A stretch of 64,000 nt of DNA. Source: Chitinophaga agri (GTDB lineage: Bacteria; Bacteroidota; Bacteroidia; Chitinophagales; Chitinophagaceae). A program made the translations under genes and the position numbers. The notes beneath the pieces were generated by a model. It saw only the letters and a program-made list of their open reading frames with translations. It did no database searches and was not told the origin of the DNA. Within the stretch, counting starts at the first letter, position 1, and each line of letters begins with the position of its first letter. Below, in pieces: positions 28,809-37,847 of the stretch. Location: positions 4,340,001 to 4,404,000 of the forward strand of contig NZ_CP048113.1 of assembly GCF_010093065.1 (NCBI RefSeq), given 5' to 3'.

Positions 28809-29314
28809 TCCGTAACCGGATATTGAGATATAACCAATGTCTTTCATCAAGTTCGACATCTGTATTATAACGAAGATCAGAGGACTTATATCATCAGACC
28901 TTTAAATTCTCACTAATTATACTACTGATAAACACCGTTATTTTAGGCGTGCAACGTATTTTTCATCATTTTAATATTAATTATTTTAAAAAGAGAAGAA
29001 ATAATTTCCTGATATCAAAATTTGATTATCTTTAGCATGTACTTATCCTATGAATCACCTTTTCACTTCGGCTCGAATCCCGCTATAGCGAGGCATTTGA
29101 GCCGAAGCATTGAAACTCTTAAGTAATAATTTTTTACTATCCTGTGAAACACCTGCCTTTGATAAAAAGGCACATGAAAACCACTGAATATCTCCCCATC
29201 CAGTTCCCCAAATTATGCTACTTTCAGGTTCCTGATATCCTGATGTGATTTTTTATTTGCTCCCGCGAATAATAAGGTAAACTATTTATTCAATGACCTT
29301 AATTATTACCTCAT
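28809..29314. other. Intergenic region with nested palindrome, before the ECF sigma gene
   Basis: An AT-rich 500-base stretch. It holds a hairpin with 9-bp arms CTTCGGCTC/GAGCCGAAG (29066-29074 and 29099-29107) around the palindrome CGCTATAGCG (29081-29090), and a small hairpin TGCCTTT/AAAGGCA (29154-29172). No clear promoter or terminator with a T run was seen. Confidence 0.5.
29066..29107. repeat. Nested inverted repeat
   Basis: Outer arms of 9 bp enclose an inner perfect 10-bp palindrome. It could be a structured RNA, a binding site or the remnant end of an element. No matching copy was seen elsewhere in the window. Confidence 0.55.
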
Positions 29315-29818
29315 ATGGCCCCTCCAAAAGAAGATAATATCTTTTTGTCGGTCATCGAACAGCATAAGGGAATCATCTACAAAATAGCCAATTCCTATTG
29401 TCATCATGCCGAAGACAGGAAAGACCTCATTCAGGAGATCATCTTTCAGCTATGGCGTTCATTTGACCGGTATAATGACCAGTACAGGTACTCCACCTGG
29501 CTATACAGAATAGCACTGAACGTAGCGATCTCTTTCTACCGGAAAGACAGTAAAAGAACAGCAGGCGCACATGAGCTGACCGCAGATATCCTCGTTGTTA
29601 CAGAAGAAACAGCCGATACCGAACAGCTACAGTTACTACAGCGATTTATCAGCGAACTGCCAGAACTGGACAGAGCGATCATGCTGTTATACCTCGAAGA
29701 GAAGAGTTATAAAGAGATGGCAGAGATATTGGGATTGACAGAAACCAATATCGCCACCAAGATCAACCGGATAAAAGGTAAACTAAAAAACAAATTCTCC
29801 ACCATTCATCATTCATAA
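29315..29818 (+). CDS. ECF sigma-70 family sigma factor
   Basis: The 167-aa protein has sigma region 2 (about 25-90, KDLIQEIIFQLWRSFDRY and STWLYRIALNVA) and region 4 (about 110-162, ELDRAIMLLYLEEKSYKEMAEILGL with an HTH). The two domains are joined by a short linker, as in ECF sigma factors. The next gene starts two bases after its stop and encodes a membrane protein that takes the place of an anti-sigma factor. The regulon is unknown; no SusC gene follows. Confidence 0.93.
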   Translation: MAPPKEDNIFLSVIEQHKGIIYKIANSYCHHAEDRKDLIQEIIFQLWRSFDRYNDQYRYSTWLYRIALNVAISFYRKDSKRTAGAHELTADILVVTEETADTEQLQLLQRFISELPELDRAIMLLYLEEKSYKEMAEILGLTETNIATKINRIKGKLKNKFSTIHHS

Positions 29819-29819
29819 T

Positions 29820-30476
29820 ATGGAAGACATTTTATTAAAAGAGATGTGGGCTGCATATGATAAGAAGCTGGAAAAATCGCTGGCACTCAACAAACGCCTG
29901 ATCACTGAAATACAGACCCAGAAGGCCAGCGCCGCATTGAGGCCACTCAAGACCATCAAGATCATTGCAGTCATTCTTGGTATTATATGGAGCGCATTTC
30001 TTTCTGGATTACTAATACTTTCATTAAAGTACTTCTCATTTTATAACCTGTTCTTCATTATTTCAACTATGGCTGTTATCACTATAACCATAGCCGCTAT
30101 TGTGGTATACATCAAACAGATAGTGCAGATCCGGCAGATCGACAATAACAGGAGTGTGGTAGACACACAGAAAGCATTGCTTGGCTTGCAGATGTCCACA
30201 ATCAATATCGTACGTGTACTTATGCTATCAGCTCCTTTTTATACAACTTTTTACTTCAACAAAACAATGTTTGAAAACGGCTCTATCGGCCTTTGGGTAT
30301 TACAGCTGACCATCACATTCATCATATCCACACTTGCGATCTGGTTTTACCGGAATGCCAAAATGGAGCATGCGGAGAAACCCTGGTTTAAGTTTATATT
30401 TGGTACCAGTGAGTGGACCTCACTTACCAGGGCCATGCACTTTCTTCAGGAAATTGAAGATTACGAAAAAGAATAA
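29820..30476 (+). CDS. Four-helix membrane protein, putative anti-sigma partner
   Basis: The 218-aa protein has a soluble N-terminal part (1-40), then four hydrophobic segments (about 48-68, 75-98, 130-148 and 160-180) and a charged tail. It shows no FecR or zinc-binding anti-sigma (ZAS) motif. The gene starts two bases after the sigma-factor stop and is probably translationally coupled to it. A role in holding the sigma factor at the membrane is inferred from position only. Confidence 0.75.
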   Translation: MEDILLKEMWAAYDKKLEKSLALNKRLITEIQTQKASAALRPLKTIKIIAVILGIIWSAFLSGLLILSLKYFSFYNLFFIISTMAVITITIAAIVVYIKQIVQIRQIDNNRSVVDTQKALLGLQMSTINIVRVLMLSAPFYTTFYFNKTMFENGSIGLWVLQLTITFIISTLAIWFYRNAKMEHAEKPWFKFIFGTSEWTSLTRAMHFLQEIEDYEKE

Positions 30477-30479
30477 CGC

Positions 30480-30965
30480 ATGGCAAAGTCAAAGAAAATA
30501 ACTTTTGATGCAATAATAGAACAACATGGCGGCATGAATGCCGGCTATGTTGTTTTTCCTTATGATGTGCAGGCGCTTTTTGGTGTAAAAGGTCAGGTAA
30601 AGGTGAAAGCACTGATCGATGGCAAGGTGACTTACCGCGGAAGTCTCACAAAGATGAACAAGCCCGAACATTGGCTCGGCATTACCCAGGCCGTCAGGAA
30701 GGAGCTGGGTAAGGAACTGGGCGACTCAATACATGTTGAACTGGAACAGGACCTCGTTCCCAGAGAAGTAATAGTCACTGATGAGGTGATAGCCTTATTT
30801 GCCAAACACCCCAAAGCAGCAGCATTTTATAATACATTATCCTATACCGACAGAAAAGAATATATGGTCTGGATCACCAGTGCCAAAAAAGAGGAAACCA
30901 GGCTAAACCGGCTTGCACTCATGATCGGGAAACTGGAAGCAGGGAAGAAAGTGACAGAGAAATAA
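30480..30965 (+). CDS. DUF1905/YdeI-like protein
   Basis: The 161-aa protein has an N-terminal DUF1905 beta-barrel-like part (about 1-85, with GYVVFPYDVQALFGVKGQVKV) and a C-terminal YdeI/OmdA-like part (about 95-155, ALFAKHPKAAAFYNTLSYTDRKEYMVWI). Members of the YdeI group were linked to peptide or bacteriocin resistance, but the biochemical role is not known. It starts 3 bases after the previous gene and so belongs to the sigma-factor operon. Confidence 0.85.
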   Translation: MAKSKKITFDAIIEQHGGMNAGYVVFPYDVQALFGVKGQVKVKALIDGKVTYRGSLTKMNKPEHWLGITQAVRKELGKELGDSIHVELEQDLVPREVIVTDEVIALFAKHPKAAAFYNTLSYTDRKEYMVWITSAKKEETRLNRLALMIGKLEAGKKVTEK

Positions 30966-31017
30966 TACTTCGGTACCTTTAATTTAACTTGTACCTTCAC
31001 AAGACTTCCAGTGAAAC

Positions 31018-33807
31018 ATGAGTGAAATTACAACGCCCAATCCATCTATCCCTAGGGACCAGGAATTGCAGATCAGATTTGCCTTACATGCTGCCGGGAT
31101 CGGCACATGGGATGTAGATTTGGTACAACGGCAGATCGTACTGGATGAGCGCTGCCGGTTTCTATTCAGACTGGAAGAACAGGAGACGCCTACCTACGAG
31201 CATGTGTTGCGGCATATTCACCATGCAGACCAGGATGCTATCAGGCAGATCGTCAGGCAAGCCATGCAACCTACCGGCGATCATCAGTTCAGTATACGGT
31301 TCAGAAGCATCTCTGTACACAATAACGAGATTTTATGGTTAAATGTCAAAGGACAGGCCTATTTCAACAATGAAGGGCAGGCAGTCCGCTTGTCCGGCAT
31401 CAGCCAGGATATCACAGCTGAAATAGCCGCCAATGAAAAAGCCGAAGCAGCGGAGAGACTGGCCGCCCTGGCCGTGGAGGGTTCCGATGCCGGCGTCTTC
31501 ACCGTTGACCTGAATACGGATCATATCGACTTCTCCGCAAACCTGCATTATATCATGACAGGTGTAAGGGAACCTTTTATCAAAGAACGTAATGTACTCG
31601 TTACACATATCCATCCCGACGACATGATCGTAAGGGAGCGTGCCTATGCGGAAGCAGCGCATACCGGCAGCCTGCATTATGAGGCCCGTTTCATCTGGGA
31701 AGATGGTAGTATACACTGGGGAAAAGTACGTGGCAAATATTACTATGACATCAATGGCACCCCTGTCTCCCTGTCCGGCATCTGCCTGGATATAACCACA
31801 CAAAAGGAACAGGACAGGCTATTGAAGGAAGTAGAGCAACGGTTTGCGCTCTCCTTTAACAATGCCGCTATTGGCATGGCCTTCATCAATAAAGACGGCA
31901 GGTTCAATATGATCAATAAGGCCTTTGCCGGGTTACTGGGTAGCACCGCCGCAGCACTCAACGGACAACGATATATTGATCTGGTACATGACGAACATCA
32001 GCAGGAAAATAAACGCCTGTTTGAAGAACTGATGAACGGAAAACGCGATGTTTTTAATCAGGTAAAACGCTACCGGTTAAAAGAAGGCGCCGAACGCTGG
32101 GTACAGGTCAATACCGCACGCATCATCACCGGAGATAACCACCAGGAAGCGATACTGGTGATTGCATTTGATATCACCAATGAAGTAGCCGCCCGTCAGG
32201 AACAACAGAAATTACTGGCACTTGTGGAGAACAGCAGCGACTTCATTGCTGTGGCTAATCTGGATGGAACGATCACCTACGTCAATGATGCAGGGATGAA
32301 ACTGCTGGGTATGAAGGGCAAAGCGTCTACCATCAACCGCAATATAAGAGACATATTTACGTTCGAGCACCTGATACATCTCGAAAAGAACATATTACCC
32401 ACTGTTCTTACCTCCGGCAAATGGACAGGCAGGCAATACTATACACAACAGGAAACCGGTCAGCAGATACCTTTCCATACCAACGCATTCAGACTGGACA
32501 GTCCGATGAACGGGGAACCTATTGCCCTGGCTTGTGTAGCCCGGGACCTCCGTGCAGAACTAGATATCCAGCAGGCATTACTGGAAAGTGAATATCGATT
32601 CCGGTCGCTGGTGGAGGAGGCCCCTGTTGCTACCGCACTGTTTGTGGGAGCTAATATGGTGATAGAGGTTGCTAATGAACCGATGATTAACATATGGGGG
32701 AAAGGACATACTGTATTCGGTAAGCCGCTGAGTGTCGCAGTTCCGGAACTAAAGGGACAGCCTTTCCTGGACATATTAGCAAAAGTATACAACACGGGCA
32801 TTGCCTATCATGAAAAAGAGGCAGAAGCGATGCTGGTCATAAATGGGGTTCCACAGACCTTTTACTTCAATTATACCTACAAACCGCTAATGAATGCAGC
32901 AGGCGAAGTATATGCTATTGTAGACATGGCCATTGATGTAACAGAGCAGGTAATTGCCCGCAATAAACTGCTGGCGCACCAAAGCAATCTCGAACTGGAA
33001 GTAGCTGAACGAACAGAAGAACTGGCGGCCTCCAACGAGGAACTCGCTGCCATGAATGAAGAGCTGCAGGATGCGAACCTGAACCTTGTCAGGTCTAACC
33101 AGGAACTGGAGCAATATGCTTATGTAGCCAGCCACGATCTACAGGAACCTTTGCGTAAGATCCGTATTTATGCCGACTTACTCAACACTCATAAAGACCT
33201 GCCGGCACATCATAAAAAACTGGTAGAGAAAATTGACCAGTCGTCGGAACGTATGTCCATGCTGATCAAGGATCTGCTTGACTTTTCAAGACTGCTGGAG
33301 AAAGGGCATATGATGCGGCCGCTGGAACCAACCTTCATTCTTCAGAATGTGATCAGCGATTTCGAACTGATCATCGCTGAAAAGCAGGCCGATATACAGA
33401 TCGGTCGCCTGCCGACGATAATGGGTATTCCACTGCAGATCAACCAGCTGTTCTATAACCTGCTGAGCAATGCGCTGAAATTCACGCAGCCGGACGTTCC
33501 CCCCGTTATCACCATTCAATCGGCGGAGATCTCTGTTCAAACAGCCAGCATTTATCTGGGCAAATCAGAACGGCATAAAAAGTACTTTGACATTTCCTTT
33601 AGTGATAATGGTATCGGCTTTGAGCAGAAGTACGCCGACCAGATATTTGAAGTATTCAAACGCCTGCACAACCGTTCCATCTATCCTGGTTCTGGTATAG
33701 GGTTAGCATTGTGCAGACGTATTGTAGCTAATCACGGCGGCTATCTGTATGTCGAATCGACACCAGGGCAGGGTACCACATTCCATATGATCATTGCCGG
33801 ATTATAG
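31018..33807 (+). CDS. Multi-PAS sensor histidine kinase
   Basis: The 929-aa soluble protein has about five PAS/PAC domains (approximately 10-130, 150-265, 275-390, 395-510 and 520-650), a coiled coil rich in ELAASNEELAAMNEELQ, and a kinase core with H706 (YVASHDLQEPLRKI), N box FYNLLSNALKF, and DNGIGFEQKYAD plus GSGIGLALCRR. No transmembrane segment is seen, so it senses internal signals, possibly light, oxygen or redox state through the PAS domains. The H-box type matches the kinase at 16735 and pairs well with single-domain receivers such as that at 24309. It has no adjacent regulator gene of its own. Confidence 0.94.
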   Translation: MSEITTPNPSIPRDQELQIRFALHAAGIGTWDVDLVQRQIVLDERCRFLFRLEEQETPTYEHVLRHIHHADQDAIRQIVRQAMQPTGDHQFSIRFRSISVHNNEILWLNVKGQAYFNNEGQAVRLSGISQDITAEIAANEKAEAAERLAALAVEGSDAGVFTVDLNTDHIDFSANLHYIMTGVREPFIKERNVLVTHIHPDDMIVRERAYAEAAHTGSLHYEARFIWEDGSIHWGKVRGKYYYDINGTPVSLSGICLDITTQKEQDRLLKEVEQRFALSFNNAAIGMAFINKDGRFNMINKAFAGLLGSTAAALNGQRYIDLVHDEHQQENKRLFEELMNGKRDVFNQVKRYRLKEGAERWVQVNTARIITGDNHQEAILVIAFDITNEVAARQEQQKLLALVENSSDFIAVANLDGTITYVNDAGMKLLGMKGKASTINRNIRDIFTFEHLIHLEKNILPTVLTSGKWTGRQYYTQQETGQQIPFHTNAFRLDSPMNGEPIALACVARDLRAELDIQQALLESEYRFRSLVEEAPVATALFVGANMVIEVANEPMINIWGKGHTVFGKPLSVAVPELKGQPFLDILAKVYNTGIAYHEKEAEAMLVINGVPQTFYFNYTYKPLMNAAGEVYAIVDMAIDVTEQVIARNKLLAHQSNLELEVAERTEELAASNEELAAMNEELQDANLNLVRSNQELEQYAYVASHDLQEPLRKIRIYADLLNTHKDLPAHHKKLVEKIDQSSERMSMLIKDLLDFSRLLEKGHMMRPLEPTFILQNVISDFELIIAEKQADIQIGRLPTIMGIPLQINQLFYNLLSNALKFTQPDVPPVITIQSAEISVQTASIYLGKSERHKKYFDISFSDNGIGFEQKYADQIFEVFKRLHNRSIYPGSGIGLALCRRIVANHGGYLYVESTPGQGTTFHMIIAGL

Positions 33808-33828
33808 GTAATGCATCAGCAATAAAAA

Positions 33829-33859
33829 GCCCCCGGAATGGCTGATGTACTCCGGAGGC
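33829..33859. terminator. Terminator between kinase and lyase genes
   Basis: GCCCCCGGA/TCCGGAGGC (one mismatch) with A-rich left and right flanks. It serves the convergent genes. A second pairing, CATCAGC (33814-33820) with GCTGATG (33841-33847), would be mutually exclusive with it. Confidence 0.7.
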
Positions 33860-33880
33860 CAAAAAACAATGATTCACTGA

Positions 33881-34759
33881 TCAGTTGGTACTGATCCTGT
33901 TCACTCTCAGGTTGTCGTAATAAATATATCCGTCGGTAGATGACTGCCAGTAAGTCTGGCTGCCACCCCGGAAAGTATGGAAGGTCAGCCCCCGGATCAG
34001 ACGTTTGGCATCGTTGGTCGTCCAGCGGATATCCTGGTCCAGTACGACATTGCCATCGATGACGTATTGCACATGTCCGTTGGTGTTGCTGCCGGTGTTA
34101 CTTTTCACATACAGGTGTACATGGTAGGTCTGTCCTTTCACAAGACTACCGGTAGCAGGGTATGATTTACCAAAAGTTTCACCATACTGTCCGGACTGAT
34201 CCTTAAAGTAGACGTATGGCTGAAAGAACACCCTGCCGGCATCCGTCTGGTACCACATCAGGCGCGCAGTACCACCATTACCATCCCATCCCGGGTCACC
34301 ACCGGTATTACCATCACCAATAGAGAAACCGAAACCTAGCTTTCCTCCGCGGCTCCAGTCAAACTGGCTGTGGAACCTGATGTCGTAGTCTACCTCATAG
34401 GCGGTACCATCAGAGATGTCAATGTTGGCGACGATGCCACCTGCGCCGGATAAGGCGTTCTTTAAAAGCGTAACGCGCAGATTACCATTGGAGATCATAC
34501 CGCGGCTGTCTACCCAGCCAGTTACATTCCCGAAGTCGGTAGCGCCATTGTTAGCGGTGTAGGTCACACCATGGGTGTAATTATCCCAGTTGACGTTCCA
34601 GGAGTTCAGGATGGTGTTACCCACCGCCTGTGCTTCAAGTGAGCTGCCTGCGGCCAGGCGTTCTTCCTGTTTAATGCCTTCTTTCGTGCAGGCTGACAGT
34701 AATACGGTCATGGAGAGGGCTGCGGCCCTGGTTACGTTGACAAATTGTTGTCCGTTCAT
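33881..34759 (-). CDS. Polysaccharide lyase family 14-like lipoprotein
   Basis: The 292-aa protein has a lipoprotein signal ending in LLSAC (Cys24). The mature part is a beta-jelly-roll protein that matches the PL14 pattern I know: YEVDYDIRFHSQFDWSRGGK, then GNGGTARLMWY, and later a GHVQYVIDGNVVLD stretch. PL14 enzymes cleave uronic-acid polysaccharides such as alginate or glucuronan by beta-elimination. It is probably attached to the cell surface or periplasm. The specificity is unknown and a carbohydrate-binding role without activity is possible. It is followed by the T9SS metallopeptidase gene only on the far side of a strong terminator (34940-34980), so the two are not one operon. Confidence 0.7.
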   Translation of the reverse strand: MNGQQFVNVTRAAALSMTVLLSACTKEGIKQEERLAAGSSLEAQAVGNTILNSWNVNWDNYTHGVTYTANNGATDFGNVTGWVDSRGMISNGNLRVTLLKNALSGAGGIVANIDISDGTAYEVDYDIRFHSQFDWSRGGKLGFGFSIGDGNTGGDPGWDGNGGTARLMWYQTDAGRVFFQPYVYFKDQSGQYGETFGKSYPATGSLVKGQTYHVHLYVKSNTGSNTNGHVQYVIDGNVVLDQDIRWTTNDAKRLIRGLTFHTFRGGSQTYWQSSTDGYIYYDNLRVNRISTN

Positions 34760-34939
34760 CTTTAATTGGTTTTTTTAAGGGAAAATGAAAAAAGATAATT
34801 CGCTATAGGATAATCTATTACGCCATCAATTCATTAAAACAATCGATTGCATCTATATTGAAGCAGCTAACGTGGATCCTTTCTGTAGGTTTCCAATGAT
34901 GTCGTACGGGGAGAACATTAGTACCATCCGGGTACAAAA

Positions 34940-34980
34940 AAAAGCCGGTGTATCAAAAATACCTTGATACACCGGCTTTT
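34940..34980. terminator. Very strong terminator
   Basis: Perfect 17-bp arms (AAAAGCCGGTGTATCAA and complement) with a 7-nt loop and T-rich ends in both directions. It lies downstream of the metallopeptidase gene that ends at 35026. Confidence 0.9.
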
Positions 34981-35025
34981 ACTCACGACGACCGTCGTCT
35001 GACCATTATTCTTATAACAGTTCTA

Positions 35026-37611
35026 TTAGCGGGTCGTGTTACTTACCACTATTTTCTGTCTGTGGATGATCTGCTTATTGTCAGTTACCGTAACAATGTA
35101 TACCCCATCCGCCAGTCCTGAGATATTCAGGTGGCTGTAGTTGCCTTTCACACGCTGAGACAGTCTTTTCACACCAGCGATGTTATAGATATCAACAGCA
35201 TATGTTTTTGCAGCTTCCGGCAGAGACAGGTTCAGGGTATTGCTGGCAGGATTAGGCCAGATATTCAATACTGCCGCCTTCTTCTCTGGTAATGCTGCGA
35301 CCCTGGCAGCATTGAATGGCTGTGGATAAGTGAATGGAAAGTCGATCTGTGCCTGTTTGAACTGCATTTCGAGTTCTTTAGACCAACCGAAGGCAGTATC
35401 TGCCTGGTATTCCAGACTGAATTGTGCCGCGCCACTCCAGAAGTGGACAAATTCGCCCAGATTCAGGTCGCGGGTATAATCTCCATTGTGCTGAGGGAAA
35501 TACTCCGCTAACAGGTCGAAATAACGGTTTAATGCGGCACTGGAATCGCCTCTCTCATAGATCGGCATAAACCAGTCACGGAACCAGTAGGTATCCGGAT
35601 TAGGATAACTTTCTGCTTTTACCACGAAATCATTATAGGCCTGTTGTGCATCTGCGGCCCAACCTAAACGCTTCATAACGTCATAGATGAATATTTCACA
35701 CCATTTGCTGTCACCCCAGATCGGGAAAGATGGCGATTTGTGTACGCCTTTGCTACCACCTTCCACGATATGACCTACTTCGTGAATAGACGCATGCAGG
35801 TTCCAGCCTTCTCTGGCAGTCCATTCACCACCCAGATCACACGCATTCATATAATCATGATCAGCATCAAATACAGCAGCCGCGTGACCACCGGAATAAC
35901 CTGGTTTACTATGAAATACCATGTTCAGTTTAGGATCGCTGAAAGAACCATAGTTCTGTTTCACATATTCCCATACATTAGTGAAGTCCTGGTTCATCCA
36001 GTTGATGGTCGGACTAACCGCTGCATCAAAATAGATGTTCACACTACTGTTGGAATAGTTCAGGGTCAACGGTTCCACGTGACTGAACCAATGTTCCTGC
36101 CAGGGGTTCCTTGGTGTTGCTGTAAGTGTGGTATTATTAGCTGTTACCCATGCAGAAGCACCGTTGGCATTCTCTGCCCTGAGGCGATAGTAATATTTGG
36201 TCAGCGGAGAGAGGTTCAGCGAATAGAAATGCGTTGTATTCACAGGTAATTCAAACGCTGTATTCCAGTTCGCTGTATCTGTCGTTCTTTCCAGTCGATA
36301 GCTCGTTTCTGTAGAAGCATTATCTGTCCAGTCAATCACGATCTGGTTACTGGAAACCGCCTGTGTGGTCAGACCAGTAGGTGCTGCAGGGACGCCGGTA
36401 TTCAGTGTACCGCTACCAGTACCCACTATTTCCAGTTCTGCGAGTTGAGTGATAGAAGAACCATTATTCGCAGTAATGTTCACACGGTAATATTTATACG
36501 AAGTTGTATTGGCAAATACATACGTTCGTTTTTTATACCTCATGGTAAACAACTGATTGGTTTGCGTCTGTAAGGTGGTCCAGTTCGTGCTGTCATTAGA
36601 GCCCTGTACTGTCCAGTTTTTCGGATCGCGCTCAGATGCATCATTCGCGGATGTAATGCTGTATTGCGTAGCAACAGCGCCACCCGTCAGGGAATAACCG
36701 ATAGACGTGGTTGGATTAAAGGTAAGGTATTTAGTATAAGGGCTGTTATCAAATGCCTTTGCTAATCCTTCGGCACCAGTCGTGTTATATACATCACTGA
36801 AACGTGCGTTTGCGTAGTTAGTGATATCAAATCCGGAAGGTGCTGCTGCCGTTTTGATCACATCAGAAGTATCTGCGGCAGATACACCCGCGGCATTTAC
36901 CGCTCTTACACGATAAATGAAGTTAGTGGCTGCACTTAATGAAGAATCCGTATAGCTGGTTACGTTCGCTCCTACAGTAGCACGCGTCAGAAAGGTCTTC
37001 GCATCGAGTGAGCTTTCAATACGGTAGCCGGTTTCGTTGGTCGCGTTATCAGACCAGGTAATACTTGCTTTGTAACCTGATAGTGCGGTAGCGGTTACAT
37101 TAGAAGGGCCGGAAGCAGGACCCGCATAGGTTCCCTGTAAGTCCCATTCTGCCAGCTGAATAGCACCAGCGCCATTATTGGCCGTTACATTCAGTCTGTA
37201 ATAAAGATAAGAGGTTGTGTTGGTAAAGGAATACGTTTTTGTCAGATAACGGCTGGCGAATGTCTGGTTCGTTTGTGTATTCAGCGTAGTCCATGTTCTG
37301 CCATCGTTAGATGCCTGTAGTGTCCAGTTCTTAGGGTCTCTGTCAGCATAGTCATTCGCTGATGTAAGAGAGTACTGGGCGACAACAGCAGATCGTGCTG
37401 CTTCAAATTGCACCCACATCGTTGTGTGGTCAGTGTAATACTTGGTGTTGACATTATTATCTGTCAACTTAGGGTAGTTTTCTGAAGCGTTGTTATTTCC
37501 ATACTGTGCTGTCAGTAGACCGGCGCCGGATGTGATATCCGTCTGTGCCATTGCCGGCACTGCACCGCATAGCAATGCTGCATACAAAGATAACTTTGTA
37601 AAATTACGCAT
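35026..37611 (-). CDS. T9SS-secreted multidomain HEVGH metallopeptidase
   Basis: The 861-aa protein has a signal peptide (…AMAQ, about residue 22), an F5/8 type C-like domain (24-165), a fibronectin III domain (165-255), a second F5/8-like domain (260-400), a second Fn3 (405-495), and then a peptidase-like domain (500-770). The metal-binding motif is H610 E611 V G H614 within HEVGHIVEGGSKG. The usual metzincin third histidine is not at the standard spacing. The end (IWPNPASNTLNLSL, then GVYIVTVTDNKQIIHRQKI) is a type IX secretion sorting domain, so the protein should be exported or surface attached. The peptidase domain is closely related to the lipoprotein at 49933. Substrate unknown. Confidence 0.85.
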   Translation of the reverse strand: MRNFTKLSLYAALLCGAVPAMAQTDITSGAGLLTAQYGNNNASENYPKLTDNNVNTKYYTDHTTMWVQFEAARSAVVAQYSLTSANDYADRDPKNWTLQASNDGRTWTTLNTQTNQTFASRYLTKTYSFTNTTSYLYYRLNVTANNGAGAIQLAEWDLQGTYAGPASGPSNVTATALSGYKASITWSDNATNETGYRIESSLDAKTFLTRATVGANVTSYTDSSLSAATNFIYRVRAVNAAGVSAADTSDVIKTAAAPSGFDITNYANARFSDVYNTTGAEGLAKAFDNSPYTKYLTFNPTTSIGYSLTGGAVATQYSITSANDASERDPKNWTVQGSNDSTNWTTLQTQTNQLFTMRYKKRTYVFANTTSYKYYRVNITANNGSSITQLAELEIVGTGSGTLNTGVPAAPTGLTTQAVSSNQIVIDWTDNASTETSYRLERTTDTANWNTAFELPVNTTHFYSLNLSPLTKYYYRLRAENANGASAWVTANNTTLTATPRNPWQEHWFSHVEPLTLNYSNSSVNIYFDAAVSPTINWMNQDFTNVWEYVKQNYGSFSDPKLNMVFHSKPGYSGGHAAAVFDADHDYMNACDLGGEWTAREGWNLHASIHEVGHIVEGGSKGVHKSPSFPIWGDSKWCEIFIYDVMKRLGWAADAQQAYNDFVVKAESYPNPDTYWFRDWFMPIYERGDSSAALNRYFDLLAEYFPQHNGDYTRDLNLGEFVHFWSGAAQFSLEYQADTAFGWSKELEMQFKQAQIDFPFTYPQPFNAARVAALPEKKAAVLNIWPNPASNTLNLSLPEAAKTYAVDIYNIAGVKRLSQRVKGNYSHLNISGLADGVYIVTVTDNKQIIHRQKIVVSNTTR

Positions 37612-37847
37612 AGTAGTTGCTCATTTAAAGGTTTATTAATTAATACATGCTTGTGCCTGATTTTTTAAGACCATAGGTTGACATAAAATTTCTCAAAGTG
37701 GATGTGTGTTTGGTTGATGTGGATGATATAGAGTGCTCACGAAACGGCTAACACAAATACGATACGATCATACCAATATCGTATATAAACAGCTGTAAAG
37801 CTGTCAACAGATTTCAAACAGAATGTTAACGAATATTAAACCGGCAA

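Noticed and set aside
29060..29095. A tRNA T-arm-like stretch (GGCTCGAATCCCG)
   Set aside because: The stem next to the loop does not pair as in a tRNA and no anticodon arm or acceptor stem was found.
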